Assembly (NCBI GenBank): GCA_964503715.1
Contig: CAZDAD010000007.1
Span: 1 to 51,198, forward strand
Direction of reading: 5' to 3'
Source: JARIHD01 sp964503715
Lineage (GTDB): Bacteria > Patescibacteriota > Saccharimonadia > Saccharimonadales > UBA4665
DNA length: 51,198 nt
A model generated the notes under the pieces. The model made no database searches and was not told the origin of the DNA. It worked only from the letters and a program-made list of their open reading frames with translations. This document shows, piece after piece, positions 1 through 6,918 of this stretch. The position numbers and the translations under genes are program-made. Each line of letters begins with the position of its first letter. The stretch's first letter is position 1.

Positions 1-40
1 CCTATATCATTACTATTTTCATCAACGACTTTTACTAATT

Positions 41-961
41 TCATGCATCACTCATATCTATACTTAATCCTTTTTGGCTTGGCGCATAGCACTCTATGCC
101 AGTGTTTGTCTGCACGTACTGTGCTATTTTCTTGGCCCATGATTCGTGTGGAATTTCTCCACATGGGTTTATATGGCCTAAAACTATTTTATTGATATTT
201 TTTGAGCGTTCAAGATACGGGAGTAGCGCCTCTACGCACATATGTGTTTTGCTATTTTTTGTCTCAACGAAGCTGTCGATGTTGATAATCAGAGGGCCAT
301 TGATTTTTGTAGCAATTAAGCTGCCCAAATCCTCATTCATGCCCGTGTCGGATATGTAGTTAAGCTGTCCAGTGGACGTATTAATACTGAAGCCAAAGCA
401 GTCTATGCCATGGCTTAACTTAATGGGTGACAGTTGAACTTTACTAGATAGTTCTATATCTTGGTTGCCCAGTATAGGTTTACAAGAGATAATGCTTGAC
501 CATTTTTCGGTAGACGACTTACCCAAATGGTATTCACTTACTAACCCACTATCTAGGAAGCTCTTTGGTGCTATAAGGGAGACCTTTGATCCAGCCCGTA
601 TGAGCCAGTCCAGTATTGGTGATAGCCCAGCATAATGATCTATATGCCCGTGCGACACGAAAATATATCTTACTCTCGAAAGGTCGTATGTCGACTTGAC
701 GAGTCGGAACATGAAGTCCAGCCCTGGGTCAACAATCATGTCACCATCAGGTAGTGAAATGACGAACCCGTTGTATAGCCATGAATGGCCGATCGATATA
801 TCACTTATTTCACTCTGGCGGTAGTGCATGGGCGGTATTGATAAACATAGTTTTGTACAAGACTGCTTGGATTGAGCCCTCTTAATCATTGAGTCTTTGT
901 ACTTGCTCCTTATGGATTGACGAAGCGAGTCAGTTTCTGAGAGTTCATCTTGTATCTTCAT
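41..961 (-). CDS. MBL-fold metallo-hydrolase, RNase Z-like
   Basis: A 306-aa soluble protein of the metallo-beta-lactamase fold. The metal-binding motif SHGHIDH is at residues 103-109, preceded by the VDPG strand typical of the fold. Further ligands expected in this family are visible: a histidine in LSHGIDCFGF, an aspartate in YISDTG and a histidine in VLGHINP. The arrangement His-x5-GF followed by an SDTG strand resembles RNase Z and cyclic-nucleotide phosphodiesterase relatives, so a phosphodiester substrate is likely, but the substrate is inferred. The start codon overlaps the stop of the nucleotidyltransferase gene upstream (ATGA), so the two are probably translationally coupled. The protein is last in a three-gene cassette. 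Family assignment is firm, function is not. Confidence 0.85.
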   Translation of the reverse strand: MKIQDELSETDSLRQSIRSKYKDSMIKRAQSKQSCTKLCLSIPPMHYRQSEISDISIGHSWLYNGFVISLPDGDMIVDPGLDFMFRLVKSTYDLSRVRYIFVSHGHIDHYAGLSPILDWLIRAGSKVSLIAPKSFLDSGLVSEYHLGKSSTEKWSSIISCKPILGNQDIELSSKVQLSPIKLSHGIDCFGFSINTSTGQLNYISDTGMNEDLGSLIATKINGPLIINIDSFVETKNSKTHMCVEALLPYLERSKNINKIVLGHINPCGEIPHESWAKKIAQYVQTNTGIECYAPSQKGLSIDMSDA

Positions 962-2232
962 GCTTTATGTCCTATACGTTCATCTAATATTTTAGCGTAT
1001 CTCCTATTGGTATCGTTATCTCCCGATAATTTCTGTATACTAGCGATTTTCATGAGTTCTTTGGTAGCTGTATTGGGGCTGTTTATAACCAGTCTTAGCA
1101 TGTAGTAGTCATTATCCGTCAAAGCTCTATCTAACACCAAGCGCACTAAACTACTGCCGCAGTCGCTTTGACATAAGACTGATGCTCTATCCACCCAACG
1201 TGAAGATTTTGCCAACCGAAGCATTTGTGCTTGCCTGTCTACGCTAGTTTTTTCCCACAATGATACAAGGTCATTGTTTTCATCACGGAGGTTATTTGCT
1301 AGGTGTTTAAAGACACTATCCTTGAGGTCTTTAATTATCATTCTGGACTTGTTGAATATAGACTGCAGATCTTCAGCAGATAGGTCAGAACCTAACTGGT
1401 GTTTAATTATGTGCGTGGTCCTATCACTGAGTATTCCATCAAAATATAAACCCTTAGATTTTGCCATTAGTGCCGCAAGCTTAAACTCGTTTATGATACC
1501 CAAAGCCCTCTTTATGGTTTCGGCGGGGTACTGACAGGATACTATTTTGTCCAACAAGTCTACTGATATGTCAATCTCTGGCCTTCCTGATTGCTCCGCG
1601 ACTAGCTCTGATTCTCCATCAGTAAGGTAAGACGCCATTCTATCAATTAGCATCATGTCTCTCGGCCCGCCATCACAGTATTTAATATTTGGTCGACCTT
1701 CCTTAGACTTTTGCTTTGCCTGATGACGCAAAAAGAAGTAGTTGAAGGCTATATTGTCCTCAAGGCTAGTTCTAGTGGTTATCATTTCTTTGGCTTTACT
1801 AATTTTTTGGATAGATTTGAAATTATCTCCTACAAAGATGATTTTTGATTTTGCTTTTTGGCTTTCTGGTGAGTTTATTATTGATTCTTCTAGTAAATCT
1901 GACGCAGTAATCACACCGTGGAATTCTACTTTGTCATACCCAAGATTAGAACATTTAGCCACCATTGCTTCTGGTGTATCTTCGTGAATACTTTCGACCG
2001 CAGTATCGTCAACGATAAGGGCCAAATCAATGTCTGAGTTAGGCAACATCTCATTTCTCCCAGCTGACCCGAAACATAGTACGGCCATACCTTTGTACTG
2101 ATCTGGGCTGGCATAACATATCCTTTTGATCTCCAGATCAAGCTTGAGTGTAGTCTGAGACATTAGAGCAAAGACACGTGTAGGTAAATTATTATCTTGT
2201 ATCTTACTGGGTCGATATTTTTCTGAAGTCAT
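958..2232 (-). CDS. GlnD-like nucleotidyltransferase with C-terminal helical repeats
   Basis: A 424-aa protein. Residues 50-75 hold the polymerase-beta-type nucleotidyltransferase motif GSAGRNEMLPNSDIDL (catalytic Asp67 and Asp69), in the form found in GlnD and DUF294 proteins. Residues 181-192 (PNIKYCDGGPRD) match the GlnD-type PNIKxGPGGLRD element, so this is a GlnD-family transferase domain and not merely a minimal MNT. The HD phosphohydrolase and ACT domains of true GlnD are absent. Instead the last third is helical, with short repeats around LRLAKSSRWVDRA and LRLVINSPNT that look HEAT-like or like a leucine-rich repeat variant. It overlaps its upstream neighbour by 29 bases and the downstream hydrolase by 4. 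The acceptor of the transferred nucleotide is unknown; no PII gene is in the window. Confidence 0.8.
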   Translation of the reverse strand: MTSEKYRPSKIQDNNLPTRVFALMSQTTLKLDLEIKRICYASPDQYKGMAVLCFGSAGRNEMLPNSDIDLALIVDDTAVESIHEDTPEAMVAKCSNLGYDKVEFHGVITASDLLEESIINSPESQKAKSKIIFVGDNFKSIQKISKAKEMITTRTSLEDNIAFNYFFLRHQAKQKSKEGRPNIKYCDGGPRDMMLIDRMASYLTDGESELVAEQSGRPEIDISVDLLDKIVSCQYPAETIKRALGIINEFKLAALMAKSKGLYFDGILSDRTTHIIKHQLGSDLSAEDLQSIFNKSRMIIKDLKDSVFKHLANNLRDENNDLVSLWEKTSVDRQAQMLRLAKSSRWVDRASVLCQSDCGSSLVRLVLDRALTDNDYYMLRLVINSPNTATKELMKIASIQKLSGDNDTNRRYAKILDERIGHKA

Positions 2233-2905
2233 ATTCCAATTTCTCTCTTAACTCAGAAATAACTTCTATAGAACCTGTCGTTGGCAAAAGTTCAAAAAGC
2301 TGTTTAGTGCGCTTAGAGAAGTACGGTTTGTCCACTATGTATACTTCATGGAACTTGCTTTTATTGAAACCATTTATCTCAAAATAAGAAATATCTCCCT
2401 TCATTGCTAATATGTCCTGAGCAACTCTGGTTAGATATTTACGGAACTTTATTATTAACTCTTTGCTATCAATATTGAAAAACCAGTTATCAAGTCTCCA
2501 GAAATATTCAACTATCTGGGCTTCGAGCGATTCTTTTACGGCTCTAGAATCTAGGTGCACTACTTTTCGGGCAAAAACGTTGGTACCGATGACAGTTTTT
2601 GAACTCGCCAGGTGGAATAGGAAGAAGACGCCGTGATTCCCATGCCTAAATTTAGACCATCCTTGAGACTCAAGTATGTCAAGGTAGTGGACTGTTAAAT
2701 CCACCGATGGATGAGCTAAGCACAGCTCTCTAAGGAGGATATGGTCATCAGGCTGGCGGCTTTTAAGCAGTAAACAGTAGTCAAAATCGCTATTCTCAGT
2801 GTGGTTATCGTTCTTATAGGCGCTAGAGCCATAAAATAGCAGACAAACTATCCTGGCTTCCTCGAAACTCTTCAGAATAGAATCAGTAAACGTGTGACTT
2901 CTCAT
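2204..2905 (-). CDS. nucleotidyltransferase-domain protein
   Basis: A 233-aa protein with an N-terminal polymerase-beta-like nucleotidyltransferase domain. The signature is FYGSSAY at residues 24-30 followed by NSDFDYCLLL (Asp40 and Asp42), and a third candidate acidic ligand is Asp69 in SVDLTVH. The remaining about 130 residues are predicted helical and may be a HEPN-like or substrate-binding module; I cannot assign it. It is first in the minus-strand cassette that continues into the GlnD-like transferase and the MBL hydrolase. The 29-base overlap with the next gene implies coordinated translation. It could be an aminoglycoside-type transferase, an AMPylator or an RNA-modifying enzyme; the sequence does not decide. 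Confidence 0.75.
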   Translation of the reverse strand: MRSHTFTDSILKSFEEARIVCLLFYGSSAYKNDNHTENSDFDYCLLLKSRQPDDHILLRELCLAHPSVDLTVHYLDILESQGWSKFRHGNHGVFFLFHLASSKTVIGTNVFARKVVHLDSRAVKESLEAQIVEYFWRLDNWFFNIDSKELIIKFRKYLTRVAQDILAMKGDISYFEINGFNKSKFHEVYIVDKPYFSKRTKQLFELLPTTGSIEVISELREKLEYDFRKISTQ

Positions 2906-2931
2906 GGTGTAGACGTACCTCGAGTGTTAAA

Positions 2932-2937
2932 AGTATA
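2932..2937 (-). promoter_or_regulatory. candidate -10 box of the nucleotidyltransferase cassette
   Basis: On the minus strand TATACT lies 26 bases before the ATG at 2905. The -35 region is weak (TTGTAT at too short a spacing), so this is only a candidate. It sits between the tRNA-Met terminator and the first gene of the cassette, implying an independent promoter. Confidence 0.4.
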
Positions 2938-2970
2938 CGCTAAAGTTATCATACAAACAGGACATTTCAA

Positions 2971-2994
2971 ATAAAAAAGCGCCACGAGGCGCTT
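2971..2994 (-). terminator. rho-independent terminator after tRNA-Met
   Basis: Read on the minus strand, AAGCGCC and GGCGCTT form a perfect 7-bp stem with a 4-nt loop, and a run of six T (two of them within the stem) follows. It lies 13 bases past the CCA end of the tRNA and separates it from the nucleotidyltransferase cassette. Confidence 0.85.
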
Positions 2995-3007
2995 GGAAGT
3001 ACTAATG

Positions 3008-3084
3008 TGGTAGCGGCGAGTGGACTTGAACCACTGACCCCAGGCTTATGAGTCCTGTGCTCTAACCAGCTGAGCTACGCCGCC
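3008..3084 (-). tRNA. tRNA-Met (CAT), elongator type
   Basis: A full cloverleaf is readable on the minus strand: acceptor GGCGGCG paired with CGCCGCT (the first pair is G-U), D stem GCTC/GAGC, anticodon loop CTCATAA giving CAT, variable loop GGGTC, T arm GTGG-TTCAAGT-CCAC and an encoded CCA. The D-loop and variable-loop sequences match elongator tRNA-Met better than tRNA-Ile2 or the initiator. The closing pair of the anticodon loop is an A-G mismatch. Confidence 0.9.
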
Positions 3085-3188
3085 AAATTGTTTGTGATAA
3101 GCGATAGCCAGCATCGCTCGGTTCAACAGAGGAGATTGTAACAGATTGAAACATCAATTGCCAGCCTAAGCTATTGTAAAGGTTGGCA

Positions 3189-4031
3189 ATGCGTCTATAC
3201 TTAAAATCAAAGAAAGGGTTAGGGGTGAACTCACAGGACAAACAAGTATTTGCCAACCAGCTGCTCAAGGCGGTTGATGGTGACATGACGGTGGCAATGT
3301 CTGCATTGCGTGAAGCTGTTCGGTTAGAGAAAAAAGCGAAAGACTATAAACCCAAGAGTAGTGAGGTTGTAGTTGATGTCCAGAAGGTTAGTAAGGTCTA
3401 CAAAGTTGGCAACAATAAAGTCGCAGCCCTAAAAAATGTTGACCTCAAAATCTACAAGGGCGAGTTCGTGGCCATCACAGGCACGAGCGGTAGCGGCAAG
3501 AGTACATTACTTCAACTGATTGGCGGGCTAGATAAGCCCAGTGATGGAGAGGTGCTAGTAAATGGCAAAAACTTGCGCCGTATGCGTGACGGTAAATTGT
3601 CGCACTTCCGCAATAGAACCATCGGCTTCGTGTTCCAATTCTTCTATTTGCAGCCCTTCCTAAAACTCAGGACCAATATAGAAGTTCCTGGAATGTTTGC
3701 TCGTATCAAAGCTAAGCAGCGTCGGCCTCAGAGTGAGTCTATGGCCAAGACGGTTGGTTTGTCTGATAGGCTGAACCATTTTCCCAAGGAACTTTCTGGC
3801 GGTCAGATGCAGCGAGCGGCAATTGCTAGGGCGCTGCAGAACCAGCCATCTATTCTGCTGGCCGATGAGCCTACGGGTAATTTAGACCATGCTAATGCCA
3901 CGGCAATATTCGATTTGTTCAAAAAGATTCGTGATGAAAAGGACACCACGGTAGTTGTTGTAACGCATGACCTCTCACTGGCGGCCATGGCTGATAGAGC
4001 TATTCATATGAGCGATGGAGCACTAGTATGA
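3189..4031 (+). CDS. ABC transporter ATP-binding protein, MacB/LolD type
   Basis: The ATPase of a MacB/LolD-type exporter. Visible motifs are Walker A GTSGSGKST (residues 98-106), signature LSGGQ (202-206) and Walker B ILLADEPTGNLD. The insert FQFFYLQPFLKLRTN is the Q-loop region typical of this subfamily. About 60 residues precede the ABC domain, rich in Lys and Glu, and match nothing I know. I chose the ATG at 3189 because AAAGG lies six bases before it; a TTG at 3183 is possible. The stop overlaps the permease start (ATGA). The cargo is unknown; the subfamily usually exports lipids, peptides or drugs, or acts on cell-wall hydrolases. Confidence 0.93.
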   Translation: MRLYLKSKKGLGVNSQDKQVFANQLLKAVDGDMTVAMSALREAVRLEKKAKDYKPKSSEVVVDVQKVSKVYKVGNNKVAALKNVDLKIYKGEFVAITGTSGSGKSTLLQLIGGLDKPSDGEVLVNGKNLRRMRDGKLSHFRNRTIGFVFQFFYLQPFLKLRTNIEVPGMFARIKAKQRRPQSESMAKTVGLSDRLNHFPKELSGGQMQRAAIARALQNQPSILLADEPTGNLDHANATAIFDLFKKIRDEKDTTVVVVTHDLSLAAMADRAIHMSDGALV

Positions 4032-5998
4032 TGAGGTTATTCGATGGAATCACACTTGCGGGTGCAAAACTACGGGCACACAGAGTTCGTACAGGAATCA
4101 TAACGAGCGTAGTGGCCTTGCTGTTTTCGCTAATTGTTCTAGTGCTTTGTGTATTGACGGGTGCGACCCAGAGTATGAAGTCATTTGGCAAAGAGGGTCT
4201 TGGCGGACGATTTATCGTTAAGGCTACGCCGATAGTTGATAATTCGCCAGTCTACGGCAATAGCCCAGTTATTATGGATAAATTAGTTGCAGAGGCAACT
4301 AGACTGCGCGCCGACAAGAAGGCTACGGCCAAGAAACTAGATGTCCAATATGATGCGAATAATGACCCTAATTTGCCATACAATGAGTACGACTTTAACG
4401 GCACCAAGAGCCGCCAACCGAATCTTCAGTCGTCCTTTACTCAGTCTCTAGTGCGTGAGTATATGTTTGGCGTTAAAGGTATTGGTGACCAGGACTTCGA
4501 CAGAGTGGCAAAATCTTCAGGCGCTACTACTACCTATAGAAGTACTAATGCGTATAGCACAATGCCGATGTCGGGCAATGGACAGCAGTACATTAGCCCG
4601 ATTATTGATGGTAAAGAGAAGGGGTTAGCAGAAAGCCAGCAGCAGAGTATGGGCCCGCCACAAGGCGTAAGCATGCTAGCCCAGGGTATGTGGTCTTATT
4701 TTGACAGAGACTTGCTTAAGCCATTTGTCCTTGAAGGTCAGAACCTAGAACTTGGTAGTGATGGCAGCGTGCCAGTATTAGCACCGATGAGTGCTGCGGA
4801 ACAGTTTCTGAAGCTCAACGCATTACAAAGCTCGGCTAGCCCCGATGAACAGATTGCTAGGCTAGTTGCTGTACGCAAAGATATCGCTGGTAAGCAAGCA
4901 GAGCTTTGCTACAGGAACCAGGCTAGCTCTGACTTGGTAAACCAGGCAAAACAGCAGATTGAAGAAATGGAACGCAACAAAAAGAAAAAAGACTACGTTG
5001 CTCCCAGCCTACAATACAACCTTCCCGTGACGCCATGTGGTGAGGTGACAGTCAAAAAAGATACTCGAACCGCTGATGAAAAAAAGCGAGCTGCCAACGA
5101 GATATCCTTCAAGAAGATGTACGAAAATTATCAGGAACCGATGCAGGGAATAATCAAACTTAGGATTGTTGGCATATTGCCTGATATGCAATATTCGGCT
5201 GGTTTTAGCGCTAAAGATATTCTTAGAAGTATGCTTCAGTCAGGTCTCGGCGATGGCTGGTTCTCTCCAATAAATGCCATCCAAAAGGACTCGTTGTCTT
5301 CAAAGATTCGTGATGCCTACATCGACACAGTCCCAGCTGATAGAACTTATTATGCTGAATTTCCGACCTACGAGTCAGCCAAAAAGTTTATCAAGCAACA
5401 AACCTGTACATTTAGTGTAAACATGCAGGACATGATGCAGTATTCTCCAAACGAACCAGATAAACGTACCGCAGGCTGTATTGCATTAGGCAAACTATTC
5501 GATGTTTCACCGTTTGCAAATAATGCTAGTGCGATAGAGGACCTAAGGCAGGCTGTTTGGCGGGTTATGAAGTATGTAGCACCAGTAGTGCTGCTAGTTG
5601 CTTCGCTAGTACTGATGGGCGTAGTTGGCAAAATTATCGCTGATAGCCGACGCGAGACGGCCGTTTTCCGTGCTCTTGGTGCTACTAGGGGCAGCATCGC
5701 TCAGATATATGTGACGTATGGACTGTACATTGCAGCGGCTATCGGAGCACTGGCAGTGGCTATTGGATCTCTAGGTGCTTATTTGGTCAGTAATTACGTG
5801 AGTCCAATGTTGTCTGTGACCGCTGTACTGGCCTACAATGCAGCAGATGTTCACAAACAATTTACTGTATTTGGCATGGATTTAGCTCAAATTGGCTTTG
5901 TCTTTGTCCTAATAGTATTGGCGGCCTTGCTCAGTACGGTCTTACCGCTGCTGACTAATGTGAGACGCAACCCGATCAGGGATATGCGAGACGAGTAA
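4028..5998 (+). CDS. FtsX-like ABC transporter permease
   Basis: The membrane partner of the ATPase just upstream, 656 aa. It has one N-terminal membrane segment (about residues 20-45), a large extracytoplasmic domain of about 480 residues, and three C-terminal segments (roughly 515-540, 565-595 and 620-645), ending with NPIRDMRDE after the last helix, as in FtsX/MacB permeases. The external domain contains a very charged, probably coiled-coil stretch (QQIEEMERNKKKKDY) and several Met/Gln-rich patches, more than in a normal MacB core. Its TAA overlaps the tilS ATG (TAATG). Export or surface-remodelling function is inferred from the family. Confidence 0.88.
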   Translation: MMRLFDGITLAGAKLRAHRVRTGIITSVVALLFSLIVLVLCVLTGATQSMKSFGKEGLGGRFIVKATPIVDNSPVYGNSPVIMDKLVAEATRLRADKKATAKKLDVQYDANNDPNLPYNEYDFNGTKSRQPNLQSSFTQSLVREYMFGVKGIGDQDFDRVAKSSGATTTYRSTNAYSTMPMSGNGQQYISPIIDGKEKGLAESQQQSMGPPQGVSMLAQGMWSYFDRDLLKPFVLEGQNLELGSDGSVPVLAPMSAAEQFLKLNALQSSASPDEQIARLVAVRKDIAGKQAELCYRNQASSDLVNQAKQQIEEMERNKKKKDYVAPSLQYNLPVTPCGEVTVKKDTRTADEKKRAANEISFKKMYENYQEPMQGIIKLRIVGILPDMQYSAGFSAKDILRSMLQSGLGDGWFSPINAIQKDSLSSKIRDAYIDTVPADRTYYAEFPTYESAKKFIKQQTCTFSVNMQDMMQYSPNEPDKRTAGCIALGKLFDVSPFANNASAIEDLRQAVWRVMKYVAPVVLLVASLVLMGVVGKIIADSRRETAVFRALGATRGSIAQIYVTYGLYIAAAIGALAVAIGSLGAYLVSNYVSPMLSVTAVLAYNAADVHKQFTVFGMDLAQIGFVFVLIVLAALLSTVLPLLTNVRRNPIRDMRDE

Positions 5999-6909
5999 TG
6001 CAAGCCACCGTACCTGCAGGCAAATATGTGGTTGCAGTATCGGGAGGTGTGGACTCGATGGTACTGTTGGATTTGCTGACCAAACAATCCAAGGTCGATT
6101 TGGTTGTGGCTCATTACGAGCACGGTATTCGAGATGACTCCGACCAGGATAGGCAGCTAGTTCAGCAGACAGCAAACAAGCTTGGTTTACCATTTGAGTT
6201 TGAACATGGCAATCTAGGGAGCGACGCAGGTGAATCACTGGCTCGTAGTCAGCGTTATGCATTTCTTGAAAAGGTGAGACAAAAATACGCCGCTGATGCC
6301 ATAATAACTGCCCACCACCAAGATGATGTGTTAGAAACTGCTATCCTTAACATGATTCGCGGTACTGGTAGATTGGGCTTGAGCTCGCTACGTTCAAGCG
6401 GCTCAATCTTGCGGCCATTACTCGAATTCACCAAGGCTGATATATATGACTATGCCAAGGCCAATGGCATAGTCTGGCATGAAGATAGCACGAACGATAG
6501 TGATGACTATTTGCGCAACTACATCAGACATAATGTTATTGCTAAACTAGGCGATGAGGGCAAAAGATACCTGCTGAGCTACGTAAAGGATGCCGCTCGC
6601 ATCAACCCTGAGATTAATCGGTTGCTCAACCAAGAATTAAAGAATCATATACTAACTGATGGTGGCGTCAATCGGAGTTGGTTCATTAGCCTGCCATATA
6701 ATTTATCCAAAGAAGTGATGGCTGATTGGCTCAGAAGTAACGGTATTAATGAGTTTGACGCTCGGCTTATTGAGCGGCTAACAGTTGCGTCCAAGACTTA
6801 TGAGGCAGGCAAAAGATGTGATATTAACGCTGCATTTTTGCTGAAAGTTAACAAAAAGTCTCTAGAAATAATTTCTCGTACACCCCAAAACACCGATAGG
6901 CGTGTATAA
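5998..6909 (+). CDS. tilS: tRNA(Ile)-lysidine synthase TilS
   Basis: Converts C34 of tRNA-Ile2 (CAU anticodon) to lysidine so that it reads AUA as Ile. The PP-loop SGGVDS is at residues 15-20, followed by HYEHGIRDDSDQD and ITAHHQDDVLETAILNMIRG, the catalytic elements of the family. At 303 aa it keeps the N-terminal catalytic domain and a short C-terminal part, shorter than the roughly 430 aa of E. coli TilS but usual for reduced genomes. The start overlaps the permease stop. The stop codon is embedded in a TATAAT that is the likely -10 of ftsH, repeating the tilS-ftsH neighbourhood known in many bacteria. Confidence 0.93.
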   Translation: MQATVPAGKYVVAVSGGVDSMVLLDLLTKQSKVDLVVAHYEHGIRDDSDQDRQLVQQTANKLGLPFEFEHGNLGSDAGESLARSQRYAFLEKVRQKYAADAIITAHHQDDVLETAILNMIRGTGRLGLSSLRSSGSILRPLLEFTKADIYDYAKANGIVWHEDSTNDSDDYLRNYIRHNVIAKLGDEGKRYLLSYVKDAARINPEINRLLNQELKNHILTDGGVNRSWFISLPYNLSKEVMADWLRSNGINEFDARLIERLTVASKTYEAGKRCDINAAFLLKVNKKSLEIISRTPQNTDRRV

Positions 6910-6910
6910 T
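6905..6910 (+). promoter_or_regulatory. -10 box of a leaderless ftsH promoter
   Basis: TATAAT ends 8 bases before the ftsH ATG at 6919 and overlaps the tilS TAA. No convincing -35 is seen. With normal spacing, transcription would start at or within two bases of the ATG. Confidence 0.6.
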
Positions 6911-6918
6911 TGCAGCAT

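Noticed and set aside
3008..3084. Possible tRNA-Ile2 (CAT read with lysidine) instead of tRNA-Met
   Set aside because: D-loop AGCTGGTTAGAGCACA and variable loop GGGGTCA follow elongator tRNA-Met; tRNA-Ile2 features are weaker. tilS nearby is not evidence for this gene.
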